Shown here in pieces: positions 19,651-29,235 of a DNA stretch of 36,951 nt. The translations under genes and the position numbers were made by a program. Origin of the DNA: Mycolicibacterium sp. Its GTDB lineage: Bacteria; Actinomycetota; Actinomycetes; Mycobacteriales; Mycobacteriaceae. Within the stretch, counting starts at the first letter, position 1. Each line of letters opens with the position of its first letter. Below the pieces are notes generated by a model. It was given only the letters and a program-made list of their open reading frames with translations, had not been told where the DNA came from and ran no database searches. Location of the stretch: the NCBI GenBank assembly GCA_030666145.1, contig DAOUYK010000004.1, positions 1 through 36,951 of the forward strand. The letters are read 5' to 3'.

Positions 19651-19713
19651 CGCTCAGAAGCTGTCATGGGCCTCTCGGAAATTGTCATGCAACTCTCAGG
19701 ATCCGCCATGCAC
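19651..19713 (+). repeat. Three tandem imperfect 21-bp direct repeats
   Basis: CGCTCAGAAGCTGTCATGGGC / CTCTCGGAAATTGTCATGCAA / CTCTCAGGATCCGCCATGCAC; immediately 5' of the candidate ATG at 19715. Confidence 0.7.
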
Positions 19714-19714
19714 A

Positions 19715-20968
19715 ATGAAGGCAATGACGATGAACGCTTCGCGTCGCCGTACGCATGACAAGCTGGCCGCGCTGGCCGGCGTGCGTCCGGTCCGCAGACC
19801 GATCCTCCGCGGCGGCGAAGACGAGTTCGACCTCTACTACGTGCGTACCGGTCGCAAATCCACTCGACCGCTGGTCATCATCCCCGGTGGCCCGGGTGCA
19901 GCATCGGTAGCGCTCTACCGAGCGCTTCGACGGCGTGCCACGCTCAACGGCCTCGACATCATCATGGTCGAGCACCGCGGGGTGGGATTGTCTCGTCACG
20001 ACGACGCCGGCGCAGATTTGCCTCCGGAGGCACTCAGCATCGACATGGTCGTCGACGACATCGCTGCTGTGCTGGAGGACGCCGGAGTCGATCGGGCTGT
20101 CGTCTACGGCGCGTCGTATGGCAGCTACCTGGCAGCCGGTCTCGGCGTTCGTCACCCGGCGCGGGTACACACAATGGTGCTCGATTCACCACTGCTCTCC
20201 GCCGACGATATCGACGATGTCCGAGCACAGATACGGCGGGTGTTGTGGGACGGTGCGGTCCCCGGCAGCGCCGACCTGGCGGCTAAGGTACGGCGCCTCG
20301 TCGCCGACGGCGTCCTTACACCGACCGACGTGCTGCCCGCCGCGGACATGTTCGGCATCGCCGGCCCTGATGTGCTGCGACTTCAGCTGGATCTCCTACT
20401 GGCCGGTCACGACTGGTTGTGGACAGCTGTGGGTCTGGGAACCAGGCTGCTGCTCGAACGCCAGACCGCATACCATCACGAACCCGACCTCGTGGAACGC
20501 ATCGCATACCGCGAACTGAACTACGGGGCGGTGCCTGATGGTGGGCCACTGGACCCCGCTGTGGCGTTTCGCGAAATCGCCGGCGGCGATGTCGATTTCG
20601 TGGCCGAGCCATTCGATCTGCTCTCGGCCATGCCGGGGTTCACCTGGCCTACCGCAGTGATCTCGGGCGGTCGTGACCTCACCACGCCTCCGAGCGTCGC
20701 CCGGCGGATCACCGATCTCATTCCAGACTCGGTTCTCGTCGAGCTCCCCACCGCTGGGCACAGCATCCTTGACACTCGCGACCAAGCCGCTCTGCGAATC
20801 TGCAATACGGTGTGCAACGAGGGAATTCGCCAACTGTTTTCCCTGTCAGCTGAACTGGACGCGCTTCCTGCGAATTTGACGGTGCGGCTACTCGTTGGTG
20901 CGATCAATATCGCGGCGAAGGCGGAGTCGGCTGTGCCGCGCGCACTGCGTGCCGCCCCTACTTCATGA
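19715..20968 (+). CDS. Alpha/beta hydrolase (proline iminopeptidase-like)
   Basis: IIPGGPGAAS oxyanion region, nucleophile elbow GASYGSYLA, GGRDLTTPP, TAGHS; several candidate starts (19715, 19724, 19730). Confidence 0.88.
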   Translation: MKAMTMNASRRRTHDKLAALAGVRPVRRPILRGGEDEFDLYYVRTGRKSTRPLVIIPGGPGAASVALYRALRRRATLNGLDIIMVEHRGVGLSRHDDAGADLPPEALSIDMVVDDIAAVLEDAGVDRAVVYGASYGSYLAAGLGVRHPARVHTMVLDSPLLSADDIDDVRAQIRRVLWDGAVPGSADLAAKVRRLVADGVLTPTDVLPAADMFGIAGPDVLRLQLDLLLAGHDWLWTAVGLGTRLLLERQTAYHHEPDLVERIAYRELNYGAVPDGGPLDPAVAFREIAGGDVDFVAEPFDLLSAMPGFTWPTAVISGGRDLTTPPSVARRITDLIPDSVLVELPTAGHSILDTRDQAALRICNTVCNEGIRQLFSLSAELDALPANLTVRLLVGAINIAAKAESAVPRALRAAPTS

Positions 20969-22709
20969 AACCGATCGCGGTGTAGTTAAGGTCGCCGATA
21001 CCGGTGGGGCCGTAGTTGGCCAAATTGCTGCGCACCGCGACGTTGCCCGGCGACTGGAACAGCGGGAGGCTGAACCCAATGGCCCAGATCATCTTGTCGA
21101 GCTCGTTGGCCAGGGCGCGTGCTTTGACCGGGTCGAGCTCCGACAGGGTCTGTTCGATCTTCGCGTCGATCTGCGAGCTGCCGATCTTGCCGAAGTTGCT
21201 TTCGCCCTTGGAGGCATAGATTTGGGTGAGACTGGCTAACGGGAATGCGTCTCCGCCCCAGCCGAACTGGGCTATGTCGAAGTTTCCCGGCGTCACGTAA
21301 TCGCTGAAAAGCGTTCCACCGGCGACCGCATTCAGCTCAAGTTCGACGCCGATCTGGGCCAGGTTGTTCTGGGCGATCTGGCCGATCTGACGAGTGCTCT
21401 GGGCGTCGTAGAACACGTCCCGAATGGTGAGTCTGCGCCCATCCTTCTCGCGAAACTGGCTATCCCCGGAGTTGCTGAGCCGCCATCCCAGCGCATCCAG
21501 TTCGCGTTTGGCCGCCTCGGGATCAAAGGCGATGCCGTTGTCTTGATAGCCCTCCTGGCCGGCCACGAAGATGTGATTGTTCAGCGGAACCGGGTTGTCG
21601 GCGAGACCGCGCTGCGTGATCGCTGCGATGGCCTGCCGGTCAATGCCCTTGGCGATCGCGTTCCGAAGCGCCGGATCCGACAGGATCGACCCCTGAGCGC
21701 CATTGAACGTGAAGTGATACCAGCTCGGCGCCGGCGCGCGTCGGACCGAGATGCCCTCGGTGCGGCGGGCGATCGTCAGGTCGTCCAGCGATGCCAACCC
21801 GACCGCATCGAGCGCGTTGTTCTGCAGGGCAGGAATCTTGGCTGCGTCATCGAGAACGGTATAGGTGATCGACTCCAGAACCGGGGGAGCACCCCACCAT
21901 TTTGGGTTGCGGGTCAACACGATGCGCTGCGCGGCCCGGTCGACGGAGGTGATGATGAACGGTCCGGCCGACGGCCCGGGCCCGTTGAGGAAGCCCCTGT
22001 TGAACGCCTCCGGATCCGAGGTCATCGTCTTGGGGGCAAGCATGCTGTTGCCCGCGAACATGCCCCTCCAGTCGGCGTAGTGCTTGGCGAAGGTGATGAC
22101 AGCTTGCCGGTCGTCGACGCCCTTGGTCACCGATGCGACGCGCTCACTGCCGTTTGGAGAGGCAAACAAATATGCTTTGTCTTTGCCGCTGGTCGCGCTG
22201 ATTTGGGCGGCGAAGTCTTCCCAGGTGATGGGCGAACCGTCCGACCACACCGCCTGCGGGTTGATCGTGTACGTGACTACCTGCGGTTCGGTGCTGGTCA
22301 GCTCGACGCTGGTGAAGTAGTCGCTGTTGACCGTCATCTCCCCGTCGGGCTCGATGAAGAAGGCGCGCGGGAGCGTCGAACGAAGCATCGCGCCCAGTTC
22401 GGCCAGGTTGCCATCGACGTGCAGGTAGTTGAAGTTGGGCGGGAAGCCCGACAGCGCGAGTCGAAGGTTGCCACCCTGGCGCAGCGTGGCCGGGTCTTGG
22501 GGGTTGATGTCAGCGATCGCGCCGATCTTGGCATCGCCGCCGGCAGAAGGAACATTGTTGTCCGGGGTTGAGCAGCCGGTCACTACCAGCACCGCCGCCA
22601 TCGCGACACCGAGCAGACGCAACATCGCCCGCGGAACCGGCGGCTGATGGGAATTCGTGTTATCCCGCCGACGGGCGATGTCCCCAACTGTCGATGCGCG
22701 GTAGGTCAT
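20958..22709 (-). CDS. oppA: Oligopeptide/dipeptide ABC transporter substrate-binding lipoprotein
   Basis: SBP family 5 features; lipobox VLVVTGC; first gene after oppD in an oppBCDA operon. A shorter start at about 22625 is possible. Confidence 0.9.
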   Translation of the reverse strand: MTYRASTVGDIARRRDNTNSHQPPVPRAMLRLLGVAMAAVLVVTGCSTPDNNVPSAGGDAKIGAIADINPQDPATLRQGGNLRLALSGFPPNFNYLHVDGNLAELGAMLRSTLPRAFFIEPDGEMTVNSDYFTSVELTSTEPQVVTYTINPQAVWSDGSPITWEDFAAQISATSGKDKAYLFASPNGSERVASVTKGVDDRQAVITFAKHYADWRGMFAGNSMLAPKTMTSDPEAFNRGFLNGPGPSAGPFIITSVDRAAQRIVLTRNPKWWGAPPVLESITYTVLDDAAKIPALQNNALDAVGLASLDDLTIARRTEGISVRRAPAPSWYHFTFNGAQGSILSDPALRNAIAKGIDRQAIAAITQRGLADNPVPLNNHIFVAGQEGYQDNGIAFDPEAAKRELDALGWRLSNSGDSQFREKDGRRLTIRDVFYDAQSTRQIGQIAQNNLAQIGVELELNAVAGGTLFSDYVTPGNFDIAQFGWGGDAFPLASLTQIYASKGESNFGKIGSSQIDAKIEQTLSELDPVKARALANELDKMIWAIGFSLPLFQSPGNVAVRSNLANYGPTGIGDLNYTAIGFMK

Positions 22710-22720
22710 ACGAACTGACT

Positions 22721-24589
22721 TTAACCGTGATCGGCCAGTGGCTGCGGAACCGCCGACAGCAACCTGCGGGTGTATTCGTGGCGAGGGTTGCCGAACACCT
22801 GGTCGCTGCCACCTTGCTCGACGACTTTGCCGTTGTGCATCACCGCCACGTGATGTGCCAGGTGTTTCACAACCGACAAGTCGTGGGAGACGAACAGGTA
22901 GGCCAGCCCAAAGCGCTCCTGCAGGTCGAGTAGCAGATTGATGATCCCTGCCTGGATCGACACGTCCAGCGCCGACACCGGTTCGTCGAGGGCCAGGATC
23001 TTGGGCTGCAACGCCAATGCTCGGGCGATTCCGATTCGCTGCTTCTGCCCACCGGAGAACTCTGCCGGGTACCTGCCGGCGTCCTCTCGGCGCAACCCGA
23101 CCACGGTGAGCAGTTCGCCCACCCGCTCCTCAGCCACGCCCTTGTCGAAACCGTTGGCCCGTAGCGGCTCTGCGAGCACGTCGAAGACGGGAAGCCGGGG
23201 ATCCAGGGACGCCACGGGATCCTGGAATACCACCTGCAGGTCGCCCCGAAGCGTCTTGCGGGCGCGTCTGTGCAGCCCGGCGACGTTGGTGCCCAGCACC
23301 TCGATGGTCCCTGCCTGCGGGGTGGTGAGTTCCAGTAGTTGATGTAGCGTCGTCGACTTTCCGGAACCCGACTCGCCGACGATGCCCAGCGTGCGGCCCT
23401 GCTGAAGTTCGAAGCTGACCCCGTCGACCGCCCGCACCTCACCGATGCGGCGGCGAAAGACCACGCCTTTGGTGAGCGTGTAGGTCTTGACTAGGTCGTT
23501 GACGCGCACTACGACGGGCAACTCGGCGCTCGCGCCGGCCTCCGATAACGGTGCGGTCGAAATGCCGTAGATCTCGGCAGCACTGCGATCGGTGACGTAT
23601 TCACTTCTGATGCACGCGACCTGGTGGTTGGGGCCGACTACTTCCAACTCGGGTTCGGCGGCCTGGCATGCGTCGACTCGAAGCGGGCATCTGGGTGCGA
23701 ACGGGCAACCCGGTGGCAGTGCCACCAGTGACGGCGGAGTGCCGGGAATCGGCACCAGGCGGGCACCCTGGGGTGCGTCCAGTCGGGGAACCGAGCCCAA
23801 TAGACCTGCGGTGTAGGGCATTTGGCGGCTGCGGTACAGATCGACTACCGGAGCGGTCTCCACTGCCCGGCCGGCATACATCACCAGGGCGCGGTCGGCG
23901 AACTCGGCGACGACACCAAGGTCGTGGGTGATGATCAGTACGCCGGCGCCGGTCAGGTCACGTGCCGTGCGCAGCACGTCGAGAATCTGCGCCTGTACGG
24001 TCACGTCCAACGCCGTCGTGGGCTCGTCGCAGATCAGCAGATCGGGGTCGTTGGATATCGCGATCGCGATGACGACGCGTTGCCGTTCGCCGCCGGACAA
24101 CTCGTGTGGGAACGCGCGCGACCTTTGCCCCGGTTGTGCGATGCCCACCAGTTCTAGTAGCTCGATCGCACGGGCTCGCGCGGCCCGCTTGCTGACGTCG
24201 CGACGATGTATCTGGATCGCCTCGGCGATCTGGTCGCCGATGGTGTACACCGGGGTCAGCGCCGACATCGGGTCCTGGAACACGGTCCCGATGCGGTTGC
24301 CCCGAACGCGCGACATCTGCTGGTCGGACAACCCCAGCAGTTCGTTGCCTTGCAACCTCACCGAACCGGTTACCTCTGCGTACTCCGGCAGCAGCCCGAT
24401 GGCGGCCATGGTGCCCGCCGATTTCCCCGAGCCGGACTCGCCCACCAGTGCAACTACCTCGCCGGCGTTGACGTGATAAGTCAGGCCGCGGACGGCGGCG
24501 ACTCGTTCGGCGTCGGTGGGGAACGTGACCGTCAGGCCGCGCACATCGAGCAGGCTCGGCGCCACCGGGTCCCTGGGCAACTGACTCAT
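22721..24589 (-). CDS. oppD: Oligopeptide ABC transporter ATP-binding protein with two fused NBDs
   Basis: Two Walker A motifs ([20 protein letters not shown]), two signatures ([18 protein letters not shown]); ATG at 24589. Confidence 0.93.
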   Translation of the reverse strand: MSQLPRDPVAPSLLDVRGLTVTFPTDAERVAAVRGLTYHVNAGEVVALVGESGSGKSAGTMAAIGLLPEYAEVTGSVRLQGNELLGLSDQQMSRVRGNRIGTVFQDPMSALTPVYTIGDQIAEAIQIHRRDVSKRAARARAIELLELVGIAQPGQRSRAFPHELSGGERQRVVIAIAISNDPDLLICDEPTTALDVTVQAQILDVLRTARDLTGAGVLIITHDLGVVAEFADRALVMYAGRAVETAPVVDLYRSRQMPYTAGLLGSVPRLDAPQGARLVPIPGTPPSLVALPPGCPFAPRCPLRVDACQAAEPELEVVGPNHQVACIRSEYVTDRSAAEIYGISTAPLSEAGASAELPVVVRVNDLVKTYTLTKGVVFRRRIGEVRAVDGVSFELQQGRTLGIVGESGSGKSTTLHQLLELTTPQAGTIEVLGTNVAGLHRRARKTLRGDLQVVFQDPVASLDPRLPVFDVLAEPLRANGFDKGVAEERVGELLTVVGLRREDAGRYPAEFSGGQKQRIGIARALALQPKILALDEPVSALDVSIQAGIINLLLDLQERFGLAYLFVSHDLSVVKHLAHHVAVMHNGKVVEQGGSDQVFGNPRHEYTRRLLSAVPQPLADHG

Positions 24590-24624
24590 CGCTGCCCTCT
24601 GCTCTTCGCGCAAGCGCTCATCGC
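24585..24624 (-). repeat. MIRU-like inter-cistronic element, copy A (oppC/oppD junction)
   Basis: 40 bp, 35/40 identical to 25531-25570; mRNA-sense GCGATGAGCGCTTGCGCGAAGAGCAGAGGGCAGCGATGAG. Confidence 0.75.
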
Positions 24625-25535
24625 TGCGACCTGCGTGTGCGGGAGGGGGCCGGGCGCGCGGTGGGATCCAGCGCATCGCGAAGCCTGTCGCCGACGAGGT
24701 TGGCGCACAAGACGATCAGCACGAGCACCGCGGCCGGGAACAGAAACACCCACGGGAAGGTCGTCACCGACCGGGTGCCGTCAGCAATCAGTGTTCCCAA
24801 TGACACGTCGGGGGGCTGGACTCCGAAACCCAGGAAGCTCAGCCCCGTCTCCGCCAGGATCGCCATACCGACGTTCAGCGCGGTGTCGATGATCAAAATG
24901 GATGCCACGTTGGGGAGGATGTGGCGGACGATGATGCGCCAGTGGCTCACGCCCATATATCTTGCTGCCACGACGAATTCGCGCTCACGCAGGCTCATCG
25001 TCAACCCGCGCACGATCCGTGAGCTGATCATCCAACTGAACGCTGCGAGCAGCAGGATAAGCCACAGGACGGTCCCGGATTGTTTGGTGCGGGGGGTGAC
25101 TATTGCGATGAGTATGAAGCTAGGGACTACGAGCAGCAGATCGACGATCCACATCAACGTCCGGTCCCGCCAGCCGTCGAAGTAACCGGCGATCGCGCCG
25201 AGGGTGGCCGCGATGATCGTTGATATGAATGCCACGCACACACCGATCAGGAGCGACTTCTGCATCCCGCGCAAAGTCTGTGCCAGCAGATCTTGACCCA
25301 ACGCGTTCGTGCCGAACCAGTGGGCGGTGGTCGGCGGATGCTGCAGAGCCTGGTAGTCCAGGTGGCTGTAGGTATAGGGCAGCAGCGGTGGTAGGGCATA
25401 GCAGCCCAGGAACAGTAGGCCCAGCAGGATCAGCGCCACCACCGCGATCCTGTTCCGCAGGAACCGGCGCACAACCAGAGTGCGTCGCGACACGAACTGG
25501 TACTCGGCGACGGGGTCGGTGGTCTGCTCGCTCAT
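24618..25535 (-). CDS. oppC: Oligopeptide ABC transporter permease
   Basis: BPD_transp_1 permease features incl. [29 protein letters not shown]-like loop. Confidence 0.92.
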   Translation of the reverse strand: MSEQTTDPVAEYQFVSRRTLVVRRFLRNRIAVVALILLGLLFLGCYALPPLLPYTYSHLDYQALQHPPTTAHWFGTNALGQDLLAQTLRGMQKSLLIGVCVAFISTIIAATLGAIAGYFDGWRDRTLMWIVDLLLVVPSFILIAIVTPRTKQSGTVLWLILLLAAFSWMISSRIVRGLTMSLREREFVVAARYMGVSHWRIIVRHILPNVASILIIDTALNVGMAILAETGLSFLGFGVQPPDVSLGTLIADGTRSVTTFPWVFLFPAAVLVLIVLCANLVGDRLRDALDPTARPAPSRTRRSQR

Positions 25536-25570
25536 CGGTGTCCTCTGCTCCTCGCGCGAGTGCTCATCGC
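25531..25570 (-). repeat. MIRU-like inter-cistronic element, copy B (oppB/oppC junction)
   Basis: 40 bp, mRNA-sense GCGATGAGCACTCGCGCGAGGAGCAGAGGACACCGATGAG; joins the oppB TGA to the oppC ATG. Confidence 0.75.
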
Positions 25571-26541
25571 ACCCGCACTCTGGGGTCGAGTACGGCGTAA
25601 ATCACATCGGAGAGCAGGCCTGCGAGCAGGATGATCGCCCCGGAGAACACCGTGATCGCGGCGATGATGTTGGTGTCCTGGGTCGCGACGCCCTGAACTA
25701 CCCATTCGCCCATACCGTGCCACCCGAAGATCTTCTCGGTGAACACTGCGCCTGTGACGAGGGCGCTGACCCCGTAGGCGAACAATGTGGCCATGGGGAT
25801 GAGCGCGGTGCGCAGGCCGTGCTTGAACAATGCTCGGCGCCGGGTCAGCCCCTTGGCCCGCGCTGTCCTGATGAAATCTTGGCCCAGCACGTCTAGCATT
25901 GCGTTGCGCTGGTAGCGGCTGAATCCGGCGATAGACGCCAGTGCGAGGGTGAAGGTGGGCAGCACCAGGTGCTGGAGGCGGTCGACGAATTGCGCCCAGG
26001 CGCCGCCCACGGCGTCGGGTGATGTCTCGCCGGTGTACTCGAACAGCTGCACGCCGAGAGTCGAATTCACCTTCAGTGCACCCAGGATCAGCAGGTTGGC
26101 CACCACGAATGTGGGGGTGCTCAGGATCAGCAGGGAAAGCACGGTGATCACCCGGTCTGACAGCCTGTACTGGCGGATTGCTCCCCACGCGCCAACCGTG
26201 ACACCGACGACAGTGCCCACCACCGATCCGATGAGCACCAACCGCAGGCTCACACCGATTCGCCGCCAGAGTTCCTCGGTGACTGGTTGGCCCGTGACGG
26301 TCGTTCCGAAATCCCCTCGGACGGCGCCTGAGGCCCAGTTCGCGTAGCGCTCGGGAATCGGTTTATCGAGATCGAGTTCTGCCGCCTTGGCGTCGATGAC
26401 GGTCTGAGGAGGTCGCGGGTTGCGTTCGAGCAGACTGTCGAGCGGCTCGAACGTCAGCGAGGTGAGGCAGAACGTCAGGAACGACGCCAGGGCTAGCAGC
26501 ACGACGTAGTTGAGCAGCCGGCCTGCTAGAAAGCGGGTCAT
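25564..26541 (-). CDS. oppB: Oligopeptide ABC transporter permease
   Basis: MTRFLAGRLLNYVVLLALASFLTFCLTSLTF N-terminus and BPD_transp_1 permease features (RTARAKGLTRRRALFKHGLRTALIPM). Confidence 0.92.
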   Translation of the reverse strand: MTRFLAGRLLNYVVLLALASFLTFCLTSLTFEPLDSLLERNPRPPQTVIDAKAAELDLDKPIPERYANWASGAVRGDFGTTVTGQPVTEELWRRIGVSLRLVLIGSVVGTVVGVTVGAWGAIRQYRLSDRVITVLSLLILSTPTFVVANLLILGALKVNSTLGVQLFEYTGETSPDAVGGAWAQFVDRLQHLVLPTFTLALASIAGFSRYQRNAMLDVLGQDFIRTARAKGLTRRRALFKHGLRTALIPMATLFAYGVSALVTGAVFTEKIFGWHGMGEWVVQGVATQDTNIIAAITVFSGAIILLAGLLSDVIYAVLDPRVRVR

Positions 26542-26771
26542 GTGATGACTCCGCCGCTGCGCTGCATCCGATCAGGTTAGGAGAAATGTGTTGACACGGC
26601 CCGTTCATGCGGCCCGGCGTGGCTGCCGACTGCAGCAATTGCGATGGTCCCACTGGCTGTTTCCATAGCCTGCGCATAGGAACGGCACAGACAAGGCGTA
26701 GGGCCTGGAGACATAATGGGGCGGTGGCAACCATCCCCGCTTCCGTGGCCGGCGGGAACGACGCCACACGA

Positions 26772-27482
26772 ATGGTAGTGCGCCGGGGCGACGGCAGCGC
26801 GATCCATGTCCTGGTTGTCGATGACGAACCGGTGCTGGCCGAGCTGGTGTCTATGGCGCTGCGCTACGAAGGTTGGGAGATCGCGACCGCTGGGGATGGA
26901 GCTACGGCGATTGCGCTGGCTCGCCAGAACCCACCAGACGTGGTGGTGCTCGACGTGATGCTGCCGGACATGAGTGGGTTGGAGGTATTGCGCAAGCTGC
27001 GCGAGCAGATACCCGGGCTGCCCCTGCTGCTACTCACCGCCAAGGACTCGGTCGAGGACCGGATCGCTGGCCTGACTGCAGGTGGAGACGACTACGTGAC
27101 CAAGCCGTTCTCGCTTGAGGAGGTAGTGCTGCGCCTGCGGGCCCTGCTGCGGCGCACCGGTATGTCCACCGACACTGGCAGCGCCAAGATCGTCGTCGGC
27201 GACCTCGTGCTCGACGAAGACAGCCACGAAGTGGCCCGCGCCGGCGAGGAGATCTCACTCACCGCGACCGAATTCGAACTGTTGCGCTTCATGATGCGCA
27301 ACGCCAAACGAGTGTTGAGTAAGGCGCAGATCCTCGATCGGGTGTGGAGCTACGACTTCGGCGGCCGCGCCAACATCGTTGAGTTATACGTGTCCTACCT
27401 GCGCAAGAAAATCGATACGGGGCGGGAGCCGATGATCCACACGCTCCGTGGTGCGGGCTATGTCCTCAAGCCCGTGCGCTGA
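26772..27482 (+). CDS. OmpR/PhoB-family response regulator
   Basis: VLVVDDEP, phospho-acceptor VVVLDVMLPD, LTAKD, YVTKPF, winged-helix C-terminus YVSYLRKKIDTG...TLRGAGYVL. Confidence 0.94.
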   Translation: MVVRRGDGSAIHVLVVDDEPVLAELVSMALRYEGWEIATAGDGATAIALARQNPPDVVVLDVMLPDMSGLEVLRKLREQIPGLPLLLLTAKDSVEDRIAGLTAGGDDYVTKPFSLEEVVLRLRALLRRTGMSTDTGSAKIVVGDLVLDEDSHEVARAGEEISLTATEFELLRFMMRNAKRVLSKAQILDRVWSYDFGGRANIVELYVSYLRKKIDTGREPMIHTLRGAGYVLKPVR

Positions 27483-29073
27483 GCGCACTCCGGTGGCTCT
27501 GGGCGCTGCGGGTACTTTGCCCCTCCTGCGTGCGCCGGGTCGATGGACGTTGCGAACTCGGCTGCTGGTGACCCAGGTCGTTCTGTTGGCCGTGGTGTGC
27601 GCGAGTATCGGCATCGCGACGGAGTTTGCGCTGCAACGATTCTTGATGAACCAGCTCGACAACCAGGTTGTGGAGGCCGGTGGGCGGTCGGCGGTGATAT
27701 TCGACTTCGGGCCCCCGCCGCCTGCGGGCATGGGCCACCGGCCGGCGATGAGACCGCGCGATGCGGGGATTCGTCCATCTCGGCCCGGCTTTGGTCGGCG
27801 TGTGCCGATCCGTGACGACGGGGGGCCTGGCCCGGCGTTTCTGAACGCGCCGGGCCAGGCGATCCGCACGGTCGGCGCCGTGGTCTCAGCCGGGACAGCC
27901 ATAGAAGCCGGGGTCATCACCGCAGATGGTGCCCGCGCCGAGGTCTCCACCTCTGCAGCCGAGCAACTCGCCGAACTTCCCGCTGACATGCGCCCGCGAA
28001 CGGTCGAACTAGACGGATTGGGCCGCTACCGGTTGGTCAGCTTCCCTGCCCACGACCCGGGAGAGGCCGTCGTCACCGGCCTGCCGACCGCCGATATCGA
28101 CGACACCTTGCTATGGGTACTTGTCATGTTCTGCATCGTTTCGGCTGTCGCACTGGTTGTCGCGGCCACGGCGGGCGTCGTCGTCATCCGTCGCCAGCTC
28201 GAACCGCTGGGCAGGGTTTCAGCGGCGGCGCAGCAGATCGCCGGCCTCGAGCTCGACCGGGGGGAGGTGCGACTGCCCACACCGATCGTCGACGTCGATC
28301 CGGCGACCGCTCATACAGAGGTAGGACAGCTGGGCGGCGCACTGAATTGCATGCTCGACCGGATCGCCGGGGCACTGTCCGCTCGGCACGCCAGCGAAAC
28401 CCGGGTGCGTCAATTCGTCGCCGACGCCAGCCACGAGTTGCGAACACCTTTGGCCGCTATCCGCGGCTATAGCGAACTGGCGCAACGCAAACAGGGCGAG
28501 CTTCCCGCCGACGTCGCCCATGCCATGAACCGCGTCGAATCCGAGACCGAACGCATGACTCAGCTTGTCGAGGACATGCTGCTGCTCGCACGGCTGGACA
28601 GCGGGCGACCGGTGCAACGCGAAACGGTCGATCTAACGCGACTCGTTGTGGACGCGGTCAGCGATGCCCACATCGCCGGTCCCGATTACACATGGGAGCT
28701 GGATCTGCCGGAGCAGCCCGTCTTGGTCTCCGGCGACGAGGCCCGACTGCATCAGATGCTGGCCAACCTGCTGGCCAATGCCCGCACTCACACGCCGCCG
28801 GGCACGGCGGTCGCGACGTCGCTGGTGGTTTCGGAGGATGCTTACGCGGTACTGGCGGTACTTGACGACGGTCCGGGAATCCCGGCCGGGCTGCTCCCGG
28901 AGGTGTTCGAGCGGTTCGCCCGCGGTGACTCCTCGCGTTCCAGGCGTGGCGGCAGCACGGGATTGGGGCTGGCGATCGTCGATGCTGTCGTACGTGCCCA
29001 CGATGGTGCGATCGACGTGCGCAGTGAGCCAGGTAGAACGGAATTCGTCGTCCGGCTGCCCACGAGTCGTTGA
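27448..29073 (+). CDS. Sensor histidine kinase
   Basis: Two TM segments flanking a Pro/Gly/Arg-rich extracytoplasmic region, HAMP, H-box FVADASHELRTPLAAIRGY, N-box NLLANARTHTP, G-boxes DDGPGIP and STGLGLAIV. Confidence 0.94.
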   Translation: MVRAMSSSPCAERTPVALGAAGTLPLLRAPGRWTLRTRLLVTQVVLLAVVCASIGIATEFALQRFLMNQLDNQVVEAGGRSAVIFDFGPPPPAGMGHRPAMRPRDAGIRPSRPGFGRRVPIRDDGGPGPAFLNAPGQAIRTVGAVVSAGTAIEAGVITADGARAEVSTSAAEQLAELPADMRPRTVELDGLGRYRLVSFPAHDPGEAVVTGLPTADIDDTLLWVLVMFCIVSAVALVVAATAGVVVIRRQLEPLGRVSAAAQQIAGLELDRGEVRLPTPIVDVDPATAHTEVGQLGGALNCMLDRIAGALSARHASETRVRQFVADASHELRTPLAAIRGYSELAQRKQGELPADVAHAMNRVESETERMTQLVEDMLLLARLDSGRPVQRETVDLTRLVVDAVSDAHIAGPDYTWELDLPEQPVLVSGDEARLHQMLANLLANARTHTPPGTAVATSLVVSEDAYAVLAVLDDGPGIPAGLLPEVFERFARGDSSRSRRGGSTGLGLAIVDAVVRAHDGAIDVRSEPGRTEFVVRLPTSR

Positions 29074-29203
29074 AGGACGACCGGCCCCGCGAGTAACCGC
29101 ATCTTGGAAGTACGATCGGGCCGCCGCGCGCCATGTCTCGCTACACACGTGACGTTGACAGCACCATGGGAATGTAGTGGCGCCGCTATGAGGTATGCTG
29201 GTT

Positions 29204-29226
29204 AAGTTGGTAATATCTACCAGCTT
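29204..29226. promoter_or_regulatory. 23-bp dyad AAGTTGGTA-ATATC-TACCAGCTT in the cysD leader
   Basis: 9-5-9 inverted repeat with one mismatch, 10 nt upstream of ATG 29236; TATGCT possible -10 at 29194-29199. Confidence 0.6.
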
Positions 29227-29235
29227 TACGGAGAA

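Noticed and set aside
21543-22571. 342-aa plus-strand ORF
   Set aside because: Antisense to oppA; Arg/Gly/Asp-rich shadow ORF.
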